Positions 10,101-19,132 of a DNA stretch of 64,000 nt are shown here, one piece after another. Each line of letters begins with the position of its first letter. The first letter of the stretch is position 1. This DNA is from Sclerodactyla briareus (taxonomy: Eukaryota; Echinodermata; Holothuroidea; Dendrochirotida; Sclerodactylidae), in the NCBI GenBank assembly GCA_026419785.1, contig JAODTK010001065.1:1-64000 (forward strand), written 5' to 3'. The translations under genes were made by a program, and so were the position numbers. Below the pieces are notes generated by a model that worked only from the letters and a program-made list of their open reading frames with translations, was not told the DNA's origin and ran no database searches.

Positions 10101-12618
10101 CACATTACACTAACAACAGCGCGAGACCAATGACATATTTTGTTGAAACTAGGGAAAGGCTTGGCCGGGGCGGCAGCGGCCGGAACCAGTAGGGCGTCGT
10201 AGCGTAAAATACAGCACGGTGCACTCCAGCATGTTATCAACAGTAGGAGTCGGTGTCACGTGCAAGATTTTTCAATGATTTTATCAACAGTAATGAAATT
10301 CATCAGAAATTGAACTGTACACAATTTCAACATTTTCAAAGAAGGAATTTTGTACCTTACAAACAATATAACAGAACCTGGCTATCAATAAATACTCGTT
10401 ATCATAAAATTTAATAGGCCTTGAAGAAAAGTTTTTGAATCAGCGCTCCATGCGTTGAAGTTCTGAGCCTTGGCAACTTGCTCGCTGGCTTGTCTGCTGG
10501 CTGCTCATCAGCACCAATCGAATCAGCCTGCAGTGAATAATAGCCACTGACTAGATTTTCCATAGTGCAGCACTGGACAGCAAGAGCGAATGAACCCACA
10601 CACAGCACAGCGAATGGTGTTGTATTGTATGGTGAGTATTGTGTATTCAGTGTGCGGAGCAGATAAACTATGATGGCCATTGTTGAAGATTCAAGATCGC
10701 CACGGCAGTTGCTTTTATGGAAAAGAGCGAGGCTGCGTGGGGTACGTATGGAGTGATAGACGATAATTAGAAGGAAGTAAGATTACAGTATTTAACCAGG
10801 ACAGGACAGTTTATGATGTGCTTGATTTCGCTGCTATCTTTTGAAAAGCACTATTAGCAGTTGTAGAGTGGCCATGTAATTAGTTTATTACTGATCTGTA
10901 GTCCTTTATTGCCCTCTAGTCTATCTACCGTTAATAGTTATTTGTTATGTAAGATACGTTTCATTCCTTCGTTATGTGATTATGTATTATGTTGTTCCCA
11001 TCGTGTACGTGCCTTTAAGGTCTCGTCTCCTGGCTGGGGCGGACACGCGACAGTCTCTCTGATACATGCACGCACAAGTTATCTTGATAAAGTTTAATTA
11101 TTGGGATTCAGGAGTGACCGCGCCCTTCTCGGAACACCTTTTTTTTTTTTTTTTTTTTTTTCGGAACCACTCTATAGCAGCACCAGCAAACACTTACAAT
11201 TGATTGATTTCTGAAAGAGAACAACCAACATAGAATTGTTTGAAGTTCATTTTGAGCTAGGTCTTGGAACAAATAACAGGGCAATGAATTATTGGGCGTT
11301 AACGAATATTTGTTAAAGCAGTTTTGTTATTCGTATTCGCTAGAAAACGACGAACAAAGGTAATTGTTATCACCAAAGCCCTACTTTCCAATGATCACCT
11401 TAGCCAACCTAGTGTGTATCTACTGTGAGTACAACTAAGTTGATTAACAATGAAATCGACCATGGTGCATCTCATATCTCGATCCAGACATGTAAATCGG
11501 AGTCACCAAAACGAGTATATATATCCTGTTTATTGGAGAAAGCTCGCTCGATTAAGAATATGAAACCACTGTGCACTGAGAGCTAGTTAATGAGCACACC
11601 TCGATATTGTCTTCTTGGGGGAGCCTCTGGCATATAGGCAAATACTACCTGGTACACATCACTTTGAAGGGAAATTCCAGTCAAAATATTTAAATGTCAT
11701 ATGATTTTGCATTAAAATCATGCCAATCAAACTTTGTTCATGTTCAGCATGGTTCAATTATAAGTTATGAATTTTCAAAGATTAACAAATAATCACTGCT
11801 GATTTTGCAAATTGGCAACATTTGATGACGTCATATCTACCAATTTGAGAGAGAATGTTAAGAAATAGGCCTTTTTCCTTATGGTTGGTAGATATGACAT
11901 CACAAAAAGGTTGCCAGTTTGCCGAAATCAGCAAATTATATGAAATTTGCGGAAGCCATATCTTCCCAACCGAAACGAGCTATGAACCTGGAACAAAGTG
12001 ATATTCAAATGATTTTTTATTCTCTTTAAACATTGTAACACCAAGAAGAGTAATAATTTGGCGGAATTTCCCTTTAAACACAATCAACAGGGTTCCTGCA
12101 CTTCTGGTGTAAAAATTTAATAATGTTCAACAACGAAAGAACAAGTGGCATCAACAACTGTCAAAAGCAAAAGCAACAGAACAATGTCATTTTGCAAAAT
12201 TTCCATGACTTTGGACAACTTTTCTGAATTTCAAAACTTTCCAGGCCTGGATTTTCTTCTCAAAATTTTCATGACTTTTCCGGGTTCTCCATGACTGCAG
12301 GAACCCTGAATCACGTTTGAGCCAAGACTACTGTAACTCCAGGGATCCTCAGTTGATTCAGCGCTCGTGTTTCATGTACAGCAAAACATGGGAAAGCAGA
12401 ACTAGGATCCACCACACTATTTCAGGAGTGACAATTTGACTTACTTTTTGAGTTATCTATGAGATCCATGGAGAAATCCTCCGTCCATCCACAGTCTAGA
12501 AGAAATCTGAATTCGTCCACCTGTAGCATGTAACATGGTGGCTTCTCATCGTGCACCCCAGAAAATGGGGTCACCTTAATGATGGAGGTCATGACAAGTG
12601 ATGTTTACTTCATGTCTG
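981..12618 (-). CDS. CPSF2: CPSF2 (CPSF100), N-terminal part, six coding exons, 3' part off the window
   Basis: CPSF100 is the catalytically inactive metallo-beta-lactamase/beta-CASP partner of CPSF73 in the nuclear pre-mRNA 3'-end cleavage complex, and also acts in histone pre-mRNA processing. Six blocks on the minus strand translate, in order, into the conserved family sequence: MTSIIK start, [116 protein letters not shown] and LSKVPEPK. Together they cover about 320 of the usual ~780 residues. The blocks are separated by 1.2-3.9 kb introns with GT/AG ends, so this is a spliced gene and not a processed copy. Single-base indels occur in at least four of the six exons, while the first coding exon is clean. 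I read most of them as assembly errors. The gene continues beyond position 1. Confidence 0.93.
1200..3098 (-). other. CPSF2 intron 5
   Basis: Bounded by a GTATGT donor on the 3098 side and a TTAG acceptor at 1200-1201. It holds one copy of the dispersed 85-bp repeat (1707-1796). Open frames between 2146 and 2897 resemble nothing I know. No other feature is visible. Confidence 0.75.
1707..1796 (+). repeat. Dispersed ~85-bp repeat, copy 1
   Basis: Begins ATGCAACCAC and ends CAAATTAAAGCACA, with CTGTACAACTGAGATTACAGG between. Three more copies lie in later CPSF2 introns at 3916-4005, 5837-5923 and 6013-6125. I see no terminal inverted repeats or target duplications, so the class is unknown. Confidence 0.7.
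3099..3185 (-). CDS. CPSF2: CPSF2 coding exon 5
   Basis: Encodes the family stretch T-x-F-x-K-T-M-R-K-(D-G)[11 protein letters not shown], then E-L-S-Y-Y-L. The donor is a clear GTATGT. The acceptor reads GTA before CG instead of AG, which a single missing G would explain; the start is therefore approximate. At least two indels are needed, one between the K-D and V-L-M blocks and one before the final leucine. Its 3' end meets DQLW of exon 6 exactly where the family continues. Confidence 0.87.
3916..4005 (+). repeat. Dispersed ~85-bp repeat, copy 2
   Basis: Shares GTGCTGTACACTGAGATACAGG and ATTAAAGCACAT with the copies at 1.7, 5.8 and 6.0 kb. The first half is more diverged. Confidence 0.7.
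4395..4445 (+). repeat. SINE-body-like fragment
   Basis: GATCAGGGGTAATATCTGTA followed by a TTTAAGCA box matches the core of the SINE at about 7165-7275 (GATCAGGGTAATATCTGTA, then GCGCTTTGAGCAC). No tail or tRNA-like head is visible here. Confidence 0.5.
4556..4798 (-). CDS. CPSF2: CPSF2 coding exon 4
   Basis: The acceptor is a textbook pyrimidine tract ending TTTGCAG before GGAAGGGT, and the donor is GTGAGT at 4555. The translation follows CPSF100: [30 protein letters not shown], a shift to [11 protein letters not shown], and a second shift to [20 protein letters not shown] and RRLRDEQLM. The two shifts are one base in opposite directions, so the 243-bp length keeps the expected phase (2 + 3n + 1). 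The GHM motif sits where active relatives have a metal-ligand histidine; CPSF100 itself lacks the full active site. Confidence 0.93.
5837..5923 (+). repeat. Dispersed ~85-bp repeat, copy 3
   Basis: The best-preserved copy: ATGCAACCACGTGAGTCAGT at the start, GTGCTGTACACTGAGATAC in the middle and CCCCAAATTAAAGCACA at the end. Confidence 0.72.
6013..6125 (+). repeat. Dispersed ~85-bp repeat, copy 4 (diverged, with C-rich insert)
   Basis: GTGTACACTAGGATACCAG and AACTAAAACACAA correspond to the common core, separated by a C-run. It lies about 90 bp after copy 3, so these two could be an old tandem pair. Confidence 0.5.
6682..6704. repeat. (TA)n microsatellite
   Basis: About 11 TA units, seven bases from the donor of CPSF2 exon 3 on the intron side. 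Confidence 0.95.
6717..6821 (-). CDS. CPSF2: CPSF2 coding exon 3
   Basis: The acceptor CTCCACAG precedes TCACGGCACAAC (S-R-H-N), which follows the preceding exon's D-L-x-Q exactly as in the family. The core reads [17 protein letters not shown], then N-L-K with the final G before a GTGAAT donor. That G completes a glycine codon with exon 4 (G|GG AAG GGT). The length is 105 bp where 106 is expected, so there is a net loss of one base. A stop in the naive frame disappears when the frame is followed by homology. Confidence 0.9.
7123..7305 (-). mobile_element. tRNA-derived SINE head, interrupted by a second SINE
   Basis: On the minus strand, TGGTATAGTGG fits the polymerase III A box consensus, and GGTTCAGATCC fits the B box at 9 of 11 positions. 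They lie in right order but about 140 bp apart. Removing the segment at about 7165-7275 brings TAGTGG and GGTTC to a start-to-start distance of 44 nt, close to that in a tRNA. The restored stretch includes TTTGGAACCCAAAGG, which resembles an anticodon arm. This is therefore a tRNA-like SINE head split by a later insertion. Confidence 0.65.
7165..7275 (+). mobile_element. SINE with (ATT)n tail inserted in the tRNA-like head
   Basis: The body reads GATCAGGGTAATATCTG, then GCGCTTTGAGCACTTGG, then GTACCCAGATATTATTATTA. The GCGCTTTGAGCAC box followed by an ATT-repeat tail is a common SINE 3' end. The same core occurs at 4395-4445. The 5' end is short of a tRNA head, so the copy is truncated. I see no clear target duplication. 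Confidence 0.6.
8384..8547 (-). CDS. CPSF2: CPSF2 coding exon 2 (degenerate metallo-beta-lactamase motif)
   Basis: The acceptor CCTGTTCCAG precedes AC-ACA-ATC-CAC; the AC completes a codon with the last A of exon 1. It encodes [20 protein letters not shown], then [20 protein letters not shown] is the CPSF100 counterpart of the HxHxDH motif of CPSF73. The next 17-20 residues are in family only in a shifted frame ([17 protein letters not shown]), after which D-L-R-Q returns to the first frame. A missing base and an extra base cancel, so the length is 164 bp as expected and the exon still reads open throughout. Confidence 0.93.
11130..11170. repeat. T23 run flanked by a near-identical direct repeat
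   Basis: A run of 23 T at 11139-11161 lies between CGGAACACC and CGGAACCAC. The flanks look like a short target duplication around the remains of a poly(A)-tailed insertion on the minus strand, but polymerase slippage is an equally simple reading. Confidence 0.6.
11668..12073. mobile_element. Palindromic non-autonomous element with TTAA-like flanks
   Basis: The ends are AGGGAAATTCC and its inverse GGAATTTCCCT. The inner arms also pair: GCTGATTTTGCAAATTGGCA at about 11797 against GCTGATTTCGGCAAACTGGC on the other strand near 11937, both running on into a TCATATCTACCAA block. Flanking tetranucleotides are TTGA on the left and TTAA on the right, which would suit a piggyBac-like insertion with one decayed base. 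No coding capacity. The left arm contains a perfect TGACGTCA (11826-11833). Confidence 0.7.
12088..12308. mobile_element. Short hAT-like non-autonomous element
   Basis: Terminal inverted repeats CAGGGTTCCTGCA and TGCAGGAACCCTG enclose 221 bp. The interior has the repeated CATGACTTT and CTTTCCAGGCCTGG motifs common in hAT-derived miniature elements of animals. A clean 8-bp target duplication is not visible; the flanks share only about AATCA. It sits 14 bp from the palindromic element. Confidence 0.65.
12445..12592 (-). CDS. CPSF2: CPSF2 coding exon 1 with start codon
   Basis: A clean frame of 49 codons plus one base: [19 protein letters not shown], then [17 protein letters not shown], then the segment ending S-M-D-L-I-D-N-S-K. 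This is the conserved N terminus of CPSF100, so the ATG at 12592-12590 is the start. The donor A|GTAAGT is canonical. The odd base forms an AAC codon with exon 2. Unlike the other exons it shows no indel. Confidence 0.96.
12593..12618 (-). promoter_or_regulatory. CPSF2 5' UTR portion with two-codon upstream ORF
   Basis: A pyrimidine tract ending CCAG (with a second CAG three bases on, a NAGNAG acceptor) at about 12619-12622 starts this exon. Only 26 (or 23) UTR bases precede the start codon in it. They include ATG-AAG-TAA at 12613-12605, a minimal upstream ORF ending 12 bases before the main ATG. The first, non-coding exon must lie further upstream. Confidence 0.7.
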
Positions 12619-13095
12619 CTGGAAAAAAAGGTTGTTTGTAAGTATTTTTGTAAGAGTATTACCTAGCTAGGCTAAAGTGACTGCTGGTAAAGTATCAAAT
12701 GACATTAGAGCTGGATGGCGTGCATCGATGGGATTATCAACCTCACAGGCATACAAATTTGAAAGCTACCACAGAGGTTAGTCGCCAGCAATAAAACACT
12801 GAACAATTTGTTTTGCCAGGTGCTTTTTTTCATGCAGTAAGGTTGATGTGCAAATAGAGCTATTTGGAAGCATAGTTTCACCTAAGAACATGAGACAACC
12901 CCATGCACAAAAGTGGCTTTTCAATTGTGCTAAAAGTTCATATTTTTAGGAATAGCCTAGGCCTATGCAAAATATTTGGTTGGCAATGTGATGTCTGCAC
13001 CATTTCCATGTATCTTTTCACTGTACTTGTTACAGATTGCCAATAATGATGACCAAAATGACCATTATGACACATGTTGAAAAGTGGACACCATG

Positions 13096-13465
13096 CAGGG
13101 CCTTAGCCAGAGGGGCGTATCACCTCATTGAGACGGCCGGGGCACTGATGGGGACGGCCGATTTTCTGTGAGACAGCATGAGCCGGCCACTAAAAAAATA
13201 ATAAAAAAACTGAAAAAAAAAACAATTTTTTTTTTTTTGGTCAGAACGACCTTCCTCAGTCACCATTGACATGGTGCATTTGAATTTGCCAGGGGGCTAA
13301 ATATGACATGCCAAGTTGCCTTTCTTGACTCCACCAAACTGGCGTCTTTCGGTCTCGTCCGCGCTCCCTAACTGGTGCCCGCGATTTGCAAGTGCATTTG
13401 TGCTATAGTGATTTTCATCGTTCACAAGTGAGACACCCTATTTCGAATTCCTAGCTAAGGCCCTG
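13096..13465. mobile_element. hAT-like non-autonomous element, 370 bp
   Basis: Terminal inverted repeats CAGGGCCTTAGCCAG and CTAGCTAAGGCCCTG match at 14 of 15 positions. The flanks are ACACCATG and ACACCATT, a target duplication of 8 bp with one mismatch, the size made by hAT transposases. The interior has A-rich and T-rich runs and no coding capacity. Confidence 0.8.
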
Positions 13466-13473
13466 ACACCATT

Positions 13474-16400
13474 AGCCTTTTCGCAAATAGCCTCTCGCAA
13501 TGCATTGTGGTCTAGCTCAGGGGGCAATGTAGGCAATCTATGGAAGGCCAAATAGGAATTTCAGTGGTTAAAATAGATTTTTCGTGGCGAAAAATAACAC
13601 ATTTCAGTCAGATTTGTCGCGATATAAGATGTTAAAAAAATTATCTGGAACAACCTACTAAATTTGAGCGAATATGCTCAGACACTAGAAAGAGATGACA
13701 CGTTACAAGTTTTTCCAATACATGCTAACACAAAACTGCCCTGAAGTATCCCTGCATGCATCAAAACCATCCCACAGGGCACCGCCACATGCTATTTACG
13801 AAAAGGTATATGTCTTACATAGGTACGAAAATTAGGAGAAAAAATCCCAGTGATGGAGCAAACGCTTGTTGCCAGGCATTATTCCTTTCCAACAGGATAC
13901 CACCAGGGACTTCAACCCCCCCTTCCCCTCATGGAAAAATGTCACGTCTGTAGTAACACCAAACATAATTACAGATGTACGCCACTACTCCAAGTAGTAA
14001 GTTAGACATCCAGTGCTGACACCAAGAAGCCATCACGAGGGACAGTCAGTGATTGTGTGAGAACTTTGACCAATTGGGTTTTGCTTTGCTCGATCTGGCA
14101 AACCACCTCCAGATGGCGGTTACCACGCACAGCCAGTGTTGGGAGTAGGCCTAGCCACGGCAACTGGCCTAGGGGCCGAGGCTGGGCCTAGATTTTTTTT
14201 ATTGTTCCAGTACTAGGCTAGTAGTAGTTCACGAGTTGCAGATGTGCTAATTATTAACGGCATTCCTCCACTTTAGCAGGTTTAATATTTCCCAAAATTC
14301 CCACCAACAATTCAACTAACAGTACTGTAGATGGGTCAGGAATACACGGGAATAAGGCCAAGTAAAAAAAAAAGCAGTTTCTAATCCCCGCCCGCACGCT
14401 TTTTTTAGATTAATTGTCAAATTTCTTTTTTTTTGCCAAACTGCACTTGATAACTTCTTCAAAATATGGTTTTAAAGAAAAAGCTTAACTACTGAGCCAT
14501 GCCAACATGTACGGAAATTTTGGGATGGCTTTGAGCCAACTAGGGGTATAAACTCAGGGAAAAAAAGAAAAAAAAGAAGCATCATGCTCATGGGCAGAAA
14601 TGCTGTACCACGAATACAATAATAAATAGGGGATTCTGGACTGTCTGAGAGCGCAAAAAAAAAAAAAAAAAAGGCCCCTCACGCCCAAACTTTCCGCAAA
14701 GTTAGGACGAGAAACTTTTTTTTTTTTTGCTTGGCCTAATATTACATGTTATAGTGTAGTCTAGAGATTTGCCTATAACAATTGAATGATGGCCCGTTAT
14801 CCCAGATAGGCTAAATGTAGTGTCGCCATTCAGAGATTTATCATAAATGCGTAGGCTGGGCAACTGGGTTCATTGAATGACTTGATTTTCCACGCGGATG
14901 TGGGCAACCCCACTTTAGTTGTTAGGGTTTTACCACAGACTAAGTATTACTTACGGGTATCCTAGCTGCTGGGCCTAACCAGTAACGTTACGTTCTGACT
15001 ATTCGTTAGGCTAGCTACTGTATTGCATGTGATCTAGGCTAGGCCATTGTGTGATTATATTTTGAATTATGCCACGCAAACTATTCACAAGAAATGCAAC
15101 CCAGCTTTATCTTACGTGAATCAACTAAAAAATGGGTCCTATGGTGGGTTTTCGATATGATATGATTTAAACATGTTCAAATTCAATTCGTTTCTGTACT
15201 GTCGCGAGCTGAATTGGGCGCATCGCGCACATGTCATCTCGGAATTGCCGAAGTCTTCCAATGATGAAATCAAGAAATTACCTGTTATCACTGTTCACCA
15301 ACATGCCTGTTCTTTGATGCATATATTCATTCAAAATGCGCTCTACTATCTAGTTCCAGTTCGATTAGGTGCATTTCCCAATGTTTTCATAGTCTGCTTC
15401 TTGGGAAATGTGGAAATGGAAACTATTATGTTCCGGCAATACTGAGTGAAATTATGGACCATCCACAGACTTATATAGGTAGACGTAACTTCGCCCATAT
15501 GTTACCGTGCAACAATTTTCAGCCAAGGAAAACGCGGGGCATACTGGGAATTGCACCCAAAAGAACGTGCGCGCACATGGTTACATGCAGTAAACCAACA
15601 GATTTTCGGTTGCGCGCATGATACGTCACTTTTGCTGTCTAAATTATGCACTATTGAGGCAGGACTGTGCCATAACATTCAATTGGTGAAGAATTATTAT
15701 TCTGAGATTTTGTTGATAGTTCCCCGCAATTGTGCTGTTAGAATTTGGAGAATGTAGACACTTTTGGTGTCTACGTACCCCTTCCACACTGATAATGAAA
15801 ACAAGAGGCGTACTGGAGCACCCATCTAGGCTTTGCGTTAGGCCTACGTAGCTTACCATGTCTGGCCCGATGCGAAGAACTACATAGGCAGCATACTCGA
15901 CAATTTAGGTGAATGATATGACATGCCCAAACGCCTTTTGCATCTAGGTTAGCCCGATTACCTCTCAAGATCCAATATTCAAGCAGTGGCCTCTAGGCGC
16001 CTTCGTTGAAGAAGTATTGCCACACTGGACTGATTGACAATGTTCTAGCACTGGCAGAGCAAATTTGCAGGACCATTTGGATGAACTGGGTCGAGATTTA
16101 ACCCCAGCAATAGGTATGGCGTTGGCAGAACGATGAATTCCCAGCTATTTCATCTACTTCCCATGTGTGCTCCCAAAAGGAAGGCCTTAACAAAAAACTA
16201 CAAAGCGAAAACTTCGAGGCAGCAGCGGCGCCTTCAGTCGATGCTTGCTGGCAGAGCCTGCGACACCACATATCACTAGATCTACCTCTCATTCCACACC
16301 CCACCTCCCTTCCTCATTTCATGATTGCTTGATGAGGTACATTTCAAAGCCACAGGAGAGGAAAGGAAAGTTGTGGGACCCTGGGGGAAATTAACAGGCC

Positions 16401-17620
16401 AAAATGTTGTTGATGGTCATGCAGGGCGCAGTGCCATCGAGTGAGCGTATAGTTGGGTCAGGGCATCACATGCTGCAGAAACTCTGACCTCCCTCGGCAA
16501 ATCCATGAGCCGCCGCTGCTTTGAGGATCTTCTTGTCTTCATACTACCTGTAGAGGCGGGCCTTGTTTGGGGTTTTCAGGATTATTCAGTCTTTGGAGTC
16601 TTCCTTCTGGATGTCTTGTGCCTGAGTTTTTTTTTCTTGCCGAGCAGAGGATCATTCTTATCCAAAGCCCAGCAAGGGTGCGTACCTGGATGCTGCATCC
16701 TAAAATTGTCAAGCACGAATATAACCTCCGAGCTAAATCATTCTAAAGTAATTGGGGAATATTGGCGATTTATTAGTATTCAGTAAGTTTATGGTTGCAA
16801 CAACAAAAAATGTGAGTCAACATCTGTAAAAACCATACATTCTTAGTGTACAGGCAAGGTCATGTAAATGATGATGCTATTTCTTTCTTGGTCATGTTAC
16901 TTTAAGGACTAAATGCTGGGTGGGCATTATCTCAGTGACGCCACTGTACAACATCATAGGTTTCCCTAGACTTCGAGCCGAGATACACACATGCATTGTT
17001 TTCATGACGCGCTTGTCTGCCATATAGTGATATAATCAGTCTGAATGCAAATGTCTGAACACGGCTGCAAGAGGAGTATAGGCCATAACATGCCAAAAAA
17101 TCCACAAAATTGATCTATCCAAAAACTGGAGCAGAGTGGGGTTAAGCATGTTGTTGTCAAGGCTGTAACCTGTTTCAAGCACTTCTTAGTTAGGACTCCT
17201 TCTTGCTGCCTTCTGCTTACTCCTTTGATCAATTCCACTTAAAATGTTAATTACCTCAACTTGTCTGAACTATGGTAAGCATCTCACTGCAATTTAAGGA
17301 ACTTTGGTGAGCAGTGTTGGGGATCCAAAGTCCTCTAGAAAACACTAAAAACAGGAATGACTGCTTTTCAGCATGTGGAGTGACCTTTTCATATTAGGGT
17401 ATTGTAGATATTAGATAACACACAATTTCTTGGATTGGGAAATACAGGAATGCAAATAAAATTATACCTGTTTTGTGATGTATGTACGTGTGATTTTAAA
17501 CATCTTTCTTAGAGATTGAGAGATAAACAAATATACCTAATCCCTGCATGTTATTACATCTGACTGAGAAATAGGATTGCATAGTGATGGGAACAGTTAC
17601 TACGTGATAACCACTACTAA
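13474..17620. other. Intergenic or 5' intron sequence without recognised gene
   Basis: Contains homopolymer runs (A18 near 14656, T14 near 14716) and the Staf-like site near 15.54 kb. Open frames at 15173-15445, 15551-15757 and 16505-16786 are not recognised. The stretch 16100-16300 has a basic-looking plus-strand frame (PKRKALTKNYKAKTSRQQRR) that I cannot assign. CPSF2 exon 1 and its promoter probably lie in this stretch. Confidence 0.5.
15533..15555 (-). promoter_or_regulatory. ZNF143/Staf-like promoter motif
   Basis: The minus strand reads TGCAATTCCCAGTATGCCCC followed by GCG. This is close to the metazoan SBS/ZNF143 element built around AATTCCCAGCATGC. It lies in CpG-richer sequence about 2.9 kb upstream of the CPSF2 start codon, in the right orientation. 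Use as the CPSF2 promoter is an inference. Confidence 0.4.
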
Positions 17621-17624
17621 CAAT

Positions 17625-18374
17625 ATGGTGGACAGGTTGGGCGCCAGCCGGGGAGGGCAGGGGGGGGCCATGCCCCCCCCCCTTCGGGGAAGCTGGCCCC
17701 CCCGTCGGGAATTTTTTCCCTCTCGTCGGGGAGACGCGAAGTGGGTACGCAAAAATTACACAACCCCGACGAGGGCTTTTTGCCCGACAGTATAATTTCC
17801 AAACGTCTTCATAGTGAAAATTCCTATATTGAAGCTGAAATTTTCGGCGCGCTTCGTCGCGCCTCATATCTTCTATATTTGCCAATTTCCTCGCTCGTGT
17901 TTAAAATCAGCGTAATCATCTTCCTACAGACCATACAATCGTGGAATATACAGATAGGATAACAAGCCTTTTGGATATCTTCGAAATGTCCTGCAAGAGA
18001 TTAAGCTACAATTTCGATTGGGATGATGCTCGTTCTGCCGTCTATCACTGTTTTGCCTCTGTGTAGAGTGGGGTGCTTTCACGACGCAGTACCCAGGTAT
18101 TTCCTGTTAGTTATTGGAATACCGACACTCAATCTACTAATGGCTGTCTGATTTTGAGTGGTAAGCTATTGAAGTAAACATTGCTCTCACAATGTGTTTT
18201 TCATTTTTCGTTCTTCTTTTTTTCTTCAAGAAAAATGTCAAAATTTGACAACATCAAAATGCAGGTTTGGACTTAGAGGGTAGTGAGCCTCGTCGGGGAC
18301 TTTCCCCCCCCCCCTCCCGTCGGGGACTCGGACCCCCCGTCGGTTGATATCCTGGCGTCACCACTGATGGTGGA
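17625..18374. mobile_element. hAT-type non-autonomous element with perfect 8-bp target duplication
   Basis: The element spans 17633-18366, with imperfect terminal inverted repeats CAGGTTGGGCGCCAG and CTGGCGTCACCACTG. It is flanked on both sides by ATGGTGGA (17625-17632 and 18367-18374). An 8-bp duplication with CAG...CTG ends is the hAT signature. The interior has repeated GTCGGGG boxes and a GC-rich hairpin region (about 17670-17780). The plus-strand frames in it are not protein-like. A rearranged relative lies at 25735-26722. Confidence 0.85.
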
Positions 18375-18856
18375 CCTTTCCTGCAGAATTAATACAGTGG
18401 GAAATACTTGGGAGAAATTAGAGGTAATGTCTAGTACTATTAACTGCATTAATAGACTTTAAAATGGGACTAAGTAGATGTTGAAAATAATATCTTGGAT
18501 TTTTTTTTAATCGCAAATCCTATTAAGATTTTGCAGGCTTTGGTATCCCTTTTTCCTGAAGCAAAAAGCCTTTTTTCTTAATAGTTTACTGAATATGCCA
18601 AAAGTGAATAGTCATTTCCTCGAAAAACAAAAAACAAAGGGTCTTGTAGGCTTTATAGCCTATATCATACCATACATAACAATATGCACTACACACGGGC
18701 TACACATAAAGTCGCAGGTAATCATGTTATTTGAGAAAATTATTAATATCAACATATCCATCTTTATACCAAAGATTCTAAGTTTCAAACATATTCAATT
18801 TACTGATAATAAATAGTACTAATTTTCTTAAAGTCTACAACTTGAGAGTGTAGGTT

Positions 18857-19010
18857 GTATATATATATAATATATATATATCTATATATATATATAATAT
18901 ATATCTATATTATATATATTATATAATAATATATATATTATATATATATATATTTATTATATATATATATTATATATTATATCTATTATAGATAGATATA
19001 TATAAAATAG

Positions 19011-19046
<36 letters not shown>

Positions 19047-19053
19047 ATATATT

Positions 19054-19091
<38 letters not shown>

Positions 19092-19092
19092 C
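18857..19092. repeat. Long imperfect (TA)n tract
   Basis: About 236 bp of TA, TATC and TAAT repeats with very few other bases. A second short (TA)n run follows at about 19181-19202. Confidence 0.95.
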
Positions 19093-19132
19093 ATAGTGCG
19101 ATAAGAATGATACGTTTTGCCAACGAAAATAT

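Larger units (their letters stand above)
8548..12444 (-). other. CPSF2 intron 1 of the coding region
   Basis: A strong GTAAGT donor at 12444 and a CCAG acceptor at 8548-8551. Carries the palindromic element (11668-12073), a hAT-like element (12088-12308) and a T23 run. The AT-rich part at 9300-9720 has a perfect 16-bp palindrome, TTATTCGATCGAATAA, at 9535-9550. I see no other gene; the open frames at 9373-9705 and 10411-10680 match nothing I know. Confidence 0.7.
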
